This document shows, in pieces, positions 8,496 through 17,149 of a stretch of 64,000 nt of DNA (the first letter of the stretch is position 1; each line of letters begins with the position of its first letter). Both the position numbers and the translations under genes were made by a program. This stretch comes from JAGOEY01 sp017997515 (GTDB taxonomy: Bacteria > Pseudomonadota > Gammaproteobacteria > Burkholderiales > Burkholderiaceae_C), in NCBI GenBank assembly GCA_026314275.1, contig CP111109.1, positions 62,001-126,000 of the forward strand, given 5' to 3'. Under the pieces are notes generated by a model. It was given only the letters and a program-made list of their open reading frames with translations. It was not told where the DNA came from and did no database searches.

Positions 8496-9728
8496 CTAGG
8501 CCAAGTGCGTCTTGACCTCAATCTCGGAGGTGAGCGTGCGGTGCACAGGGCATTTGTCCGCGATCTCCAGCAAACGAGCTCGTTGCGGCGCATCGAGTGG
8601 CCCCGCGAGTTCCACCGTCCGCTCGATGCGGTCGATCTTGCCTTCCTTGGTCTCACATTCCGCGCAGTCCGCAGCGTGGATCTTGGCGTGGGTCAACGTG
8701 ACCCGGACATCCTCGAGGGGCCATTTTTTATGGCGAGCATAAAGGCGCAACGTCATCGCCGTGCAAGCTCCTAGCCCACCAAGCAGAAGGTCGTATGGCC
8801 CCATGCCGAGGTCGTCACCGCCCACCTCCACTGGTTCGTCACTCACCAACGTGTGGCGCCCTGCTTCAACGTTGACGGCAAAGTTGCCAGGCAGGTCACT
8901 GATTCGTACAGCGCCAACGGGCAGCGGCCCCGCTTCGGGTGTTGACGCAACTGGGCTCGAAGGGGCTGGAGCCGGCAAGTACCGCTTCGCCCAGGCAGCG
9001 ATGAGCCCGGCGGCGTATGCGGCATCGCCCTGACTATTGAGCAGATGGTCGGCATCGTCGAGCGAGACGAAGGACTTGGGGTGCAGCGCCTGTTCGAAGA
9101 TTCGGCGTGCGTTGTCTACTCCAACGATCGTGTCGCCAGGCGCGTGCAGCACAAGCAGCGGCCGACGCAACGCACGGATGCGCTCGGCCTGCGGCTGGGA
9201 GGCGACGTCGTCAAGAAACTCCCGCCGCAATGTGAACTCGCGGCCTGCAAGCGTGACACGGGCCTCGCCGTCGGTCTCGATGAGAGCCAGACCCTCGCCA
9301 AAATGGTGCACAACATGTGCCGGTTCGAAGGGCGCGCCCAGCGTCACCACTGCACGAGCATCGGCAATGCGGTGTGCAGCGGCCAGAACGGCTGCGCCGC
9401 CAAGCGAATGCCCGATGAGGAGTGCTGGCGCGCCATGCTCACTTCGCAGCCAGTCGGCCGCCGAGACCAGATCGCCGACGTTTGAACTGAAATGGGTGTT
9501 TGCGAAGTCACCGCCGCTACCACCCAACCCTGTGAAATCGAAGCGAAGCACGCCGAACCCGGCCTCGACCAACGCACGCGCAATGTAGGCGGCCGCCTTC
9601 GAGTCTTTGGAGCACGTGAAGCAGTGTGCGAAGACAGCCCACGCCCTTGGCAAAGTGTTTGGTTGATCAAGCCGTGCGGCCAGCAGATGGCCGAGGCTCC
9701 CAGGGAATTCAACTTTATGGCTGATCAT
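8496..9728 (-). CDS. Alpha/beta hydrolase - OsmC fusion protein
   Basis: The 410-residue protein has two domains. Residues 1-255 form an alpha/beta hydrolase with the nucleophile elbow IGHSLGG (Ser108), an acidic residue in HAPGDTIV and a His in DDADHLL. Residues 275-410 form an OsmC/Ohr-type domain with its two Cys in [13 protein letters not shown] and DKCPVHRTL. OsmC proteins reduce organic hydroperoxides through paired cysteines. This fusion occurs widely in proteobacteria, and the substrate of the hydrolase half is unknown. It fits the oxidant-defence theme of its neighbours. It faces away from the glnS gene across a 173-base gap that should hold both promoters. Confidence 0.88.
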   Translation of the reverse strand: MISHKVEFPGSLGHLLAARLDQPNTLPRAWAVFAHCFTCSKDSKAAAYIARALVEAGFGVLRFDFTGLGGSGGDFANTHFSSNVGDLVSAADWLRSEHGAPALLIGHSLGGAAVLAAAHRIADARAVVTLGAPFEPAHVVHHFGEGLALIETDGEARVTLAGREFTLRREFLDDVASQPQAERIRALRRPLLVLHAPGDTIVGVDNARRIFEQALHPKSFVSLDDADHLLNSQGDAAYAAGLIAAWAKRYLPAPAPSSPVASTPEAGPLPVGAVRISDLPGNFAVNVEAGRHTLVSDEPVEVGGDDLGMGPYDLLLGGLGACTAMTLRLYARHKKWPLEDVRVTLTHAKIHAADCAECETKEGKIDRIERTVELAGPLDAPQRARLLEIADKCPVHRTLTSEIEVKTHLA

Positions 9729-9901
9729 GTTTCACTGAAGTTAATACGCACGTTTAACCGCTATCAGGCTGGCCGCGACTTCAAGATTCCAACACGAAAT
9801 CTATCCACGCGCCAGTCTTCACAATCCTGGAAATTGGGCAACGAGTCCACTTCACAAAACTGAAACGGGCCACACACCGTGGGCGTTACTAGAATGAACA
9901 G

Positions 9902-11707
9902 ATGACTTCTCTCGTAGACAAAGATTCCACCAAGCCAAGTAATTTTCTACGCCACGTCATCGAAAACGACCTTAAGCATGGCGTCTATGCAGCGCGCAAA
10001 TGGGGAGGCAGCCCCGGCGACTCGCTACACCATGCGCAAGGCATGCAAGACCCTGCCAAGGTCCGCACGCGCTTCCCGCCCGAACCCAACGGCTACCTGC
10101 ACATTGGCCACGCCAAGAGCATCTGGCTCAACTTCGAGCTCGCCAAAGAATATGGCGGCGTGTGTCACCTGCGCTTCGATGACACCAACCCTGAAAAGGA
10201 AGAGCAGGAATATGTTGATGGCATCCGCGACGCGGTGAAGTGGCTAGGTTATGAGACCTACTTGGCCGACCGCCCCGACGCGCCCGGCATCGCACAGCCG
10301 CATGAATACTTCGCCAGCGATTACTTTGACTTCATGTACCGCGCCGCCGAGTACCTGATCACCGCCGGGCTCGCCTACGTGGACGAGCAGACGCCTGACC
10401 AGATGCGTGCCACGCGCGGCGACTTCAACACGCCAGGCATTGACAGCCCGTTCCGTGCCCGTAGCCCCGCCGAGAACCTCGCGTACTTCCGGCAGATGCG
10501 CGACGGTGAGATCGAAGACGGCGCCGCCACGCTGCGCGCGAAGATCGACATGGCCAACCCCAACATCAACATGCGCGACCCGGCGCTCTACCGCATACGC
10601 CGGGCCACGCACCACAACACTGGCGATATGTGGTGCATCTATCCCATGTACACCTATGCACATCCAATCGAGGACGCGTTGGAGCAGATCACCCATTCGA
10701 TTGCCACGTTGGAGTTCGAAGACCAGAGACCGTTCTACGACTGGCTGCTCTACCGCTTGGCAGAAGGGGGCTTGATCGCCAGCCCGCATCCGCGTCAATA
10801 TGAATTCGCACGGCTCAATGTGACGCACGTGATCACCAGCAAGCGCAAGCTGCGCCAACTGGTCGAAGACGGGCACGTCGATGGCTGGGATGACCCGCGA
10901 ATGCCCACCATCGCGGGCCTCCGCCGCCGCGGCTACACACCCGAAGCGCTCAAGCTTTTCTGCGAACGCAGCGGCGTGACCAAGTCCGGCGGCTGGATTG
11001 ACTACGCGAGCCTAGAAGCGGCGCTCCGCGACACGCTCGACCCCATTGCCACGCGCGCAATGGCCGTGCTCGACCCGGTGAAGCTCGTCATCACCAACTG
11101 GGCCGAGTTGATGGGCAGCGACGCTTTGCTGGACGACTGCACCGCTCCTGTGAACCCGCGCGACCCCGAAGGCGGCCTACGACGCTTCAAGATCGGCCGC
11201 GAAGTGTGGATCGAACGTACCGACTACGAGGACGTGCAACCCAAGGGCTTCTTCCGCTTGTTCCCAGGCAACAAGGTGCGCCTGAAATACGGCCACACCA
11301 TCGTATGCACGGGTGCCACGCGCGACGCCGGCGGCAAGCTGGTCGAAGTGCTGGCCACGCTGGTGCCCGATACCAAGAGCGGCACGCCCGGCGCGGATGC
11401 GGTAAAGGTGAAGGGCAACATCACCTGGGTCGCGGTTGCCGATGCGGTGCCGGTCGAGGTGCGCTTGTATGAACGGCTGTTTGCCACACCACAGCCGGGC
11501 AGCGGGGAAATGCTGGACGAGCTGAACAGGGAGAGCCTGGTGACATGCGCGGCCTTCGCAGAGCCGTCATTGGCCGTAGCGAAGTTTGGCGGTGCTGCGT
11601 TCCAGTTTGAGCGGCACGGGTACTTCGTAGTGGATGCAAAAGCAGCCGACGATGGCACGCTTGTGTTCAATCGGGCTGCGGGGATGCGAGACAGCCGGGA
11701 GAAATAA
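9902..11707 (+). CDS. glnS: Glutaminyl-tRNA synthetase
   Basis: The 601-residue protein is a full-length class I GlnRS. It has FPPEPNGYLHIGHAKS with HIGH at residues 67-70, the Rossmann core with RFDDTNPEKE, the second signature as ITSKRKL in place of MSK, DGWDDPRMPTI, and the two beta-barrel domains through FQFERHGYF. It charges tRNA-Gln with glutamine in the cytoplasm. No domain is missing. A housekeeping synthetase in apparent ICE cargo is unusual: it could be an extra copy, or a sign that this segment is chromosomal. No strong ribosome-binding site precedes the ATG. Confidence 0.93.
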   Translation: MTSLVDKDSTKPSNFLRHVIENDLKHGVYAARKWGGSPGDSLHHAQGMQDPAKVRTRFPPEPNGYLHIGHAKSIWLNFELAKEYGGVCHLRFDDTNPEKEEQEYVDGIRDAVKWLGYETYLADRPDAPGIAQPHEYFASDYFDFMYRAAEYLITAGLAYVDEQTPDQMRATRGDFNTPGIDSPFRARSPAENLAYFRQMRDGEIEDGAATLRAKIDMANPNINMRDPALYRIRRATHHNTGDMWCIYPMYTYAHPIEDALEQITHSIATLEFEDQRPFYDWLLYRLAEGGLIASPHPRQYEFARLNVTHVITSKRKLRQLVEDGHVDGWDDPRMPTIAGLRRRGYTPEALKLFCERSGVTKSGGWIDYASLEAALRDTLDPIATRAMAVLDPVKLVITNWAELMGSDALLDDCTAPVNPRDPEGGLRRFKIGREVWIERTDYEDVQPKGFFRLFPGNKVRLKYGHTIVCTGATRDAGGKLVEVLATLVPDTKSGTPGADAVKVKGNITWVAVADAVPVEVRLYERLFATPQPGSGEMLDELNRESLVTCAAFAEPSLAVAKFGGAAFQFERHGYFVVDAKAADDGTLVFNRAAGMRDSREK

Positions 11708-11826
11708 GGGCAGCGCATCTTCTGATCCGCGCACGGCAATACACCCCTCCGGGCCGATCGTCGCGCGCAAGAGCACCGGGAGCGTCGAGCAAGGGCCTCG
11801 CATTGCTCGCGGACGTAGCCCGAACT

Positions 11827-12615
11827 TTATGCGCCGCCGTACCGCTCAGTTTTTATATGAGCTGCTGGTATGCCGGCATCAATCAGTCCGTTAGCCACGG
11901 CTTCGACGAACCGATTGGCGCCACACACGAAAACGTGACGAGGCGCGTGACCCCAGCGGCCGAGCACGCTGGCGATGGCAGCAGCATCGAGCCGTCGGCC
12001 CAGGTCGGTCGGCCGAGGTGGTGGCTCGCGCGTGGTCACTGCGATGAAGGTGAATTCGGGCCGAGCTGCTTCGAGTGCGAGCAACTCGGCACGGAAGGGT
12101 AGGTCGGCCGGGGTGCGTGCGGAGCAGACCAACAGCACGTGCATAGACATCGGCTGCAGTTCGGCCGTGGCGCCTGCCTGCGCCATTCCCGCTGTGAGGT
12201 CCGCGGCCCACGCGCGCACCATCGCCATCAACGGCGCGATGCCGGAACCGCCCGCGATCAACAACAGCGGCCCGCCATCGGCCGGCCCCCAGACGAAGTG
12301 CCCACCGAGCGGCCCACGCACTTCGATACTTTCTCCCGCCTCAGCGATGTCATGGAAAAAAGGCGACACCTCACCATCGTCGAGCTTCTCGATGATGAGC
12401 TCGACGGTATCGGCGCCAGGCACCGATGCAATGGAATAGCTGCGTTGCGCGGCATAACCATCGGGAGCAGTCAGCCGCACATTGACGTGTTGACCCGCAC
12501 GGTGAGAAGCCAATGCGGGCAGTTCGAGAAATAAGCTCTTGATGCGCGGCGTGAGTTGCTCAATGCGCTCGATTTTGACGTCGCGCCACGGGCCGTTTTG
12601 CTCACCGGTCGTCAT
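11827..12615 (-). CDS. Ferredoxin-reductase-type FAD/NAD(P)H oxidoreductase
   Basis: The 262-residue protein has the ferredoxin-NADP reductase fold. An FAD-binding RSYSIAS motif lies near residue 58, a nicotinamide-binding GGSGIAPLMAM motif near residue 122, and FVCGANRFVEAV occurs near the end. It stops at YGGA without a 2Fe-2S domain. It likely passes electrons from NAD(P)H to the molybdopterin protein encoded immediately upstream, because its ATG overlaps that gene's stop (TGATG). The pairing of a small sulfite-oxidase-like protein with such a reductase makes translational coupling and complex formation plausible. The physiological acceptor is unknown. Confidence 0.85.
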   Translation of the reverse strand: MTTGEQNGPWRDVKIERIEQLTPRIKSLFLELPALASHRAGQHVNVRLTAPDGYAAQRSYSIASVPGADTVELIIEKLDDGEVSPFFHDIAEAGESIEVRGPLGGHFVWGPADGGPLLLIAGGSGIAPLMAMVRAWAADLTAGMAQAGATAELQPMSMHVLLVCSARTPADLPFRAELLALEAARPEFTFIAVTTREPPPRPTDLGRRLDAAAIASVLGRWGHAPRHVFVCGANRFVEAVANGLIDAGIPAAHIKTERYGGA

Positions 12616-13223
12616 CAACGATCGCTCGAATAACGTTGCTGCCGCCAGGGGTCGCCGTACATGTGATAGCCACGTAGCTCCCAGAACCCGGCTTCGTCGC
12701 GCGCGGTGAACTTGAGCCCTTTGATCCACTTCGCGCTCTTCCAGAAGTACAGGTGCGGTACCAGCAAGCGGGCCGGACCGCCGTGCTCAGGCGCCAACGG
12801 CTCGCCTTCATAATGCGTGGCGACCATGGCGCGGCCGCTGAGCAAATCGGCAACAGGCACGTTGGTGTCGTAATCGTCTAGAGACAGCGCCAGCAGCCAG
12901 GGTGTGGGAGCCGCTAGGCCGGCGTCTGCCAGTAGGTCGTCGATGGTCACGCCTTCCCAGCGCGTGTCGAACTTGGACCACGTCGTGACGCAGTGGATGT
13001 CGCCCTGCCACACGGTGCGCGGCAGCGCCATGAACTCGTCCCAGCTCCAGCTTTTCACGGGTCGAGGACCGTTGCTCAGAGTGAACCGCCAAGCGGCCAT
13101 GTCGATACGAGGCGTCGGTCCTTTCGAGAGCACAGGAAAACCATCTGTCTTGAACTGCCCTGGCGGCAGGCGGTCGGCAGTGGCTGCAGTGGGCCGTCGC
13201 CCGATGAATTTGCGTGTGACCAT
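12615..13223 (-). CDS. Small molybdopterin-dependent oxidoreductase (sulfite-oxidase fold, YuiH-like), copy 1
   Basis: The 202-residue protein consists of the oxidoreductase molybdopterin-binding domain alone. Cys78 in DIHCVTTWSK is the expected molybdenum ligand, and HGGPARLLVPHLYFWKSAKW follows near residue 155. It has no Tat signal and no haem or dimerisation domain, so it is probably cytoplasmic, unlike periplasmic MsrP or sulfite oxidase. AGGAG precedes the ATG at 13223. Its reductase partner overlaps downstream. A clear paralogue lies at 18559-19167. Sulfoxide or related oxidised-sulfur reduction is a reasonable guess from the family and the neighbours but is not shown. Confidence 0.85.
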   Translation of the reverse strand: MVTRKFIGRRPTAATADRLPPGQFKTDGFPVLSKGPTPRIDMAAWRFTLSNGPRPVKSWSWDEFMALPRTVWQGDIHCVTTWSKFDTRWEGVTIDDLLADAGLAAPTPWLLALSLDDYDTNVPVADLLSGRAMVATHYEGEPLAPEHGGPARLLVPHLYFWKSAKWIKGLKFTARDEAGFWELRGYHMYGDPWRQQRYSSDR

Positions 13224-14065
13224 GTTGAAGACTCCTGCATCATGTTGTTTAGAGCAAGGCTAACGCTCTTTGCTCAAAATTGCGCGGCAAATTGGTCCGT
13301 TGTGCCACTGAGGAGCCTGCACCTTACCCGCCGCGCTGGATACCGCCTTGTTTGACCGCGCGGGAGGTAGCGGGACATGGTGAACCAAGATCGCGCAGAC
13401 TCACGAGCCGGGGAAGCCGGTATCTACACGATCATCGATGGATCCATTCGCCATGGCATGCGTTGATCATCAACTGTAGGGGTGCTGGCGCTACCGATAG
13501 TCCGACATTTAGCGCCTATCGTCCTGAGCTTCGGGGCGCTCTGCGTGGCCGAACCCGTCGCCCTGAGTCACACACCTTGCTTAGCCACTAATGGACGAGC
13601 AGCGCCCGCGTTCATAGCGGGTTGGTCGCGAAGCAGCCCTCAAGCCCGGGTTGCTCCAGCTTCAGCATGGCAACGAAGAAAAAATCAGACGCACGGAGTA
13701 TTTATCAAGACGCACCGGCGTCTTGTCGCGCCGGCCTTCGGTTCAAATGAGCGAGATCCAAAGGATACTGCCTGTGCAACGCCATTGCGTCGCCTGCAGC
13801 GGCACGGGTTGGATAACCCAGTCCGGCGTGCGAATTCGATTGCATGGTCTGGGCCACAAGGAGTCGCAACATAAGCTCGACAGAAACTGCCATCCTCGCC
13901 CGAAGTTGCTTCTAAGGCCTGCAGGACGTGGTGCACAGGGTTCGAGTACACCTGTCACTTCCCGCGCCCGCAGTGAAAGCTGGTCAAGCGCGTGGCCAAA
14001 GGCGCTTGAGCGCTCGCCCCGTTCATCCAGTGCGATCAGGGACCGTACTCTCACTCAAGGAATCC
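13224..14065. other. Divergent intergenic region with no supported gene
   Basis: About 840 bases separate the two redox transcription units and should hold both promoters. Several short frames occur. One from 13747 has a Cys pair (HCVACSGTGW) but then runs into low-quality sequence; another at 13378 has a GGGAGG site and 29 codons. Around 13940 the words YTCHFPRP are readable and recall the end of MsrA, possibly a worn remnant. None is strong enough to call a gene. Confidence 0.45.
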
Positions 14066-14557
14066 ATGACGAACGACCAAGTCCACCTCAACACCCCGCA
14101 GTTGCGAGTGCCGCAGTGGATCGACGCGCATGGCAACCCGAGCCGGCCACTCGAGTTGGCCGATCTCGGAGACGACTTCAAGGTGATCTTTTGCTTCCAG
14201 CACGGGTGTCCGGGTGGTCACAGCCACGGATTTCCGACCCTCAAGGCGATGGTTGAAGGACTGTCCGGTCAGGGCTTCGGCTTCGCGGCCGTGCAAACCG
14301 TGTTCACGGCTGCCGAAATAAACACTTTCGATCGTTTGCGCGAGACGCAGCGGCGCTACGGGTTGGCCATCCCGTTCGGTCACGACCCAGCCGTGGACCG
14401 CTATCCGAGCTTGATGGCGGATTTCGAGACGCGCGGCACACCATGGTTCATCGTTTTCGACCCACTGGGGGAGGTCCTTCACAGCGACTTCCGCCTCGAT
14501 GACGAGCTCCTGTTGCGGAACTTCGGCCGCGCCGGCGAAGTGTCTCAGGCCGAGTGA
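14066..14557 (+). CDS. Thioredoxin-fold protein, peroxiredoxin-like
   Basis: The 163-residue protein shares its whole length with the N-terminal domain of the MsrB fusion at 16178: QWIDA.G.P near residue 17, then VIFCFQHGCPGGH, then AVQTVF, IPFGHD and RGTPWFIVFDP. The fold is that of TlpA/AhpC-type proteins. Here the active-site segment is C43....C48-P-G-G, so the second Cys of the CPGC seen in the paralogue is a Gly. It could not use a CXXC disulfide, although C43 and C48 might pair. AAGGA lies five bases before the ATG. Its stop overlaps the selO start, so it heads the operon. Confidence 0.8.
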   Translation: MTNDQVHLNTPQLRVPQWIDAHGNPSRPLELADLGDDFKVIFCFQHGCPGGHSHGFPTLKAMVEGLSGQGFGFAAVQTVFTAAEINTFDRLRETQRRYGLAIPFGHDPAVDRYPSLMADFETRGTPWFIVFDPLGEVLHSDFRLDDELLLRNFGRAGEVSQAE

Positions 14558-16128
14558 TGCCGCCTGCCAATTACACCTTGAACCTGGAGACTGAATTGCA
14601 AACCACCGCGACTGGCCCGAACGATCAGCCCTCCGACCCGGCATCGCCAGCAGCGTTGCACATGCCGTTCGACAACAGCTACGCGCGTGAACTTGAGGGC
14701 CTGTATGCGAGATCGAATCCGGCAGGCTCGCCAGCGCCTCGGCTACTGCGGCTGAACCGCGAACTGGCTGACGAGCTCGGACTGGACGCAGATGAAATGT
14801 CCTCGGCCGCCGGCCTCGCCGTGCTCGCCGGCAATGCCGTTCCCGCGCAGGCGCAACCGCTGGCACAGGCCTATGCTGGGCACCAGTTCGGCAGCTTCTC
14901 GCGGCAACTCGGTGATGGCCGCGCCCTGCTGCTGGGCGAACTCATCGACCGCTGCGGCCGACGCCGTGACATTGCCCTGAAGGGATCGGGCCGAACCCCA
15001 TTCTCGCGTCGCGGTGACGGCAAGGCCGCACTCGGACCCGTGCTGCGCGAGTACCTGATGGGCGAGGCCATGCACGCCCTGGGCATCCCGACCACGCGCG
15101 CACTGGCCGCGGTGGCCACCGGCGCGACCGTACAGCGCGAGCAGCTCCTGCCTGGCGCCATCCTGACGCGCGTGGCCGCAAGCCACTTGCGTGTAGGCAC
15201 TTTCGAGTACATCGCGGCCAGAGACGACCAGGCCCTGCTGCGCCGGCTGGCCGACTACGCCATTGCGCGTCACGATGCAGCTCTGGCCGGCACCCCCGAC
15301 CCCTACCTGGGCCTGCTGCAGGCGGTGGCCGAGCGCCAAGCGTCTTTGGTCGCGCGCTGGATGGGCGTGGGCTTCATTCACGGCGTCATGAACACCGACA
15401 ACATGACAATCTCCGGCGAGACGATCGATTATGGCCCTTGCGCTTTCATGGAGCACTTCGACCCCGAGGCCGTATTCAGCTCGATCGACACTTCGGGCCG
15501 CTATGCCTATGGGAATCAACCGGCGATTGCGCAGTGGAACTTGGCGCGCTTGGCCGAGGCACTGCTGACGCTGATCGACGCTGATGGCGAGCCTGCCGAA
15601 CAACGCGCCGGCGCGGTTGTACAGGCGTTTGCCGAACACTTTGACTTTCATTGGACGACCGTCCTGCGGCTCAAGCTGGGCCTGGACGACGCCAGTGGGG
15701 GCGACCGCGCGCTGGCCGACGACTACCTGACGCTGCTGCGCCGGCACCGCATCGACTTCACGCTCGCGTTTGCCCGCCTGGCCGACGCTGCGCAAGGCAA
15801 TAACACGCCGCTGAGAACGCTGTTCGGAGGGGCGGCCGCAGCGCTGGAACTTTGGCTGAAGCGCTGGCGGGAGCGCACTCTGGCGATCGGCAAGAGCCCG
15901 GACGAACTCGCGGCGGCCCTGCGGAGCGCCAACCCGATCTATATCCCGCGCAACCACCACGTCGAATCGGCGCTGGCGGCGGCCGTGGAGCGCGATGACC
16001 TGGCACCTTTCGAGCGCCTGCTGCGGGTGCTGCAACACCCCTTCGACGAGCATGCGGCAGACAGCGCGTTGGCCGAGCCCGCGCCTGCAGAGCAGACGGA
16101 AAACTACCGTACCTTCTGCGGCACCTGA
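14557..16128 (+). CDS. selO: SelO-family protein adenylyltransferase (YdiU)
   Basis: The 523-residue protein has the SelO pseudokinase fold: YAGHQFGSFSRQLGDGRA, DIALKGSGRTPFSRRGDGKA, then GFIHGVMNTDNMTISGETID and YGPCAF with the metal-binding Asn/Asp residues, and NPIYIPRNHHVE. SelO transfers AMP from ATP to protein Ser/Thr/Tyr and is linked to redox homeostasis; E. coli SelO targets include glutaredoxin. The protein ends YRTFCGT, placing a Cys at the third-last position, where selenoprotein homologues carry selenocysteine. The ATG overlaps the upstream stop (TGATG), indicating coupled translation with the thioredoxin-like gene. Confidence 0.95.
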   Translation: MPPANYTLNLETELQTTATGPNDQPSDPASPAALHMPFDNSYARELEGLYARSNPAGSPAPRLLRLNRELADELGLDADEMSSAAGLAVLAGNAVPAQAQPLAQAYAGHQFGSFSRQLGDGRALLLGELIDRCGRRRDIALKGSGRTPFSRRGDGKAALGPVLREYLMGEAMHALGIPTTRALAAVATGATVQREQLLPGAILTRVAASHLRVGTFEYIAARDDQALLRRLADYAIARHDAALAGTPDPYLGLLQAVAERQASLVARWMGVGFIHGVMNTDNMTISGETIDYGPCAFMEHFDPEAVFSSIDTSGRYAYGNQPAIAQWNLARLAEALLTLIDADGEPAEQRAGAVVQAFAEHFDFHWTTVLRLKLGLDDASGGDRALADDYLTLLRRHRIDFTLAFARLADAAQGNNTPLRTLFGGAAAALELWLKRWRERTLAIGKSPDELAAALRSANPIYIPRNHHVESALAAAVERDDLAPFERLLRVLQHPFDEHAADSALAEPAPAEQTENYRTFCGT

Positions 16129-16177
16129 ACGGCGGATTCCCGAGCGCAACCACTCAACCCAACCCGGAGGAACAACC

Positions 16178-17149
16178 ATGCAAGACGACAGCGTGCAAGC
16201 AGGCATCATGGGGGAGCCCGCGCCCGAACTGGGCGTGACGCAATGGATCGACGCCGCCGGCCAGCCGCTCGCCGACTACGGGCTGGACAAGATGCGCGGC
16301 GCCTTCAAGCTGATCTTCTGTTTCCAGGATGCCTGCCCAGGCTGCCACCTGACCGGATTCCCCTCGCTGATCCGTGTGGTCGAGGCCTTTCGCGGCTCGC
16401 CCTTCGTCAGCTTCGCGGCGGTGCAGACGGTGTTCGAGGACTTTGAGTCCAACACCTTCGATCAGGTAGCGGTCAACCAGCGCAAATACGCACTACCGAT
16501 ACCGTTCGGCCACGATGCCGGCGCCGGTCGCGTGGGTGACGGCTCGGTGCTGATGCAGCGCTACCGCAACGGCGGCACGCCCTGGTTCATCCTCGTCGAT
16601 CCCAGTGGCTCGGTTGTTTACAACCACTTCCGCATCGACGCCGACAAACTCATTGCCGAGCTCAAACGCGCCGAGTCGGCGCCGCCTTTGCCCACGCCGG
16701 ATGCAGGAACCATCACCTGGCTAGATGTCATCCAGCACGCGAAAGGCAACAATCCACCTCCGCCACGGCGGTTCGAGCTCGACGATGTCGAATGGCGCCA
16801 GCGCCTGACGCCCGAGCAGTACCGCATCACGCGGCAAAAGGGAACCGAACCTGCGCACAGCTCGACCATGTGTGCCTTGTTCGAACCCGGTCTTTACGGA
16901 TGCGTGTGCTGCGGCACCGAGTTGTTCGACGCTTCGAGCAAATTCCGAAGCAAGAGTGGTTGGCCCAGCTTCAGGCAGGCGCTTGCGCCCGGGCTGATCG
17001 CGCATCACTACGATTCGAGCCATGGCATGACGCGCATCGAGACCACCTGCAATGTGTGCGACGCACACCTGGGCCATGTTTTCCCCGATGGGCCCGAACC
17101 CAGTGGCCTGCGCTACTGCATGAACGCCGCGGCGTTGGTCAAGTCATGA
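16178..17149 (+). CDS. Thioredoxin-like - MsrB fusion, methionine-R-sulfoxide reductase
   Basis: The 323-residue protein joins two domains. Residues 1-170 are thioredoxin-like with CFQDACPGCH, a proper CPGC pair (Cys53 and Cys56), and GTPWFILVDP. Residues 190-323 are a complete MsrB domain with zinc-binding pairs in CVCCG and [26 protein letters not shown] and the catalytic Cys in LRYCMNAAAL. It should reduce the R form of methionine sulfoxide, with the attached domain as its own electron donor. GGAGG lies upstream of the ATG, 49 bases after selO. Its stop overlaps the next start. It could replace the activity lost from the broken msrB beside msrA. Confidence 0.93.
   Translation: MQDDSVQAGIMGEPAPELGVTQWIDAAGQPLADYGLDKMRGAFKLIFCFQDACPGCHLTGFPSLIRVVEAFRGSPFVSFAAVQTVFEDFESNTFDQVAVNQRKYALPIPFGHDAGAGRVGDGSVLMQRYRNGGTPWFILVDPSGSVVYNHFRIDADKLIAELKRAESAPPLPTPDAGTITWLDVIQHAKGNNPPPPRRFELDDVEWRQRLTPEQYRITRQKGTEPAHSSTMCALFEPGLYGCVCCGTELFDASSKFRSKSGWPSFRQALAPGLIAHHYDSSHGMTRIETTCNVCDAHLGHVFPDGPEPSGLRYCMNAAALVKS

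Noticed and set aside
9902..11707. ITSKR in place of MSKR in GlnRS as a damaged catalytic loop
   Set aside because: Ser, Lys and Arg are kept and I believe similar forms occur in betaproteobacterial GlnRS, so it is not evidence of inactivity.
13900..13980. A second msrA remnant before the SelO operon
   Set aside because: Only the words YTCHFPRP match, and the preceding codons do not align with MsrA. Too short to call.
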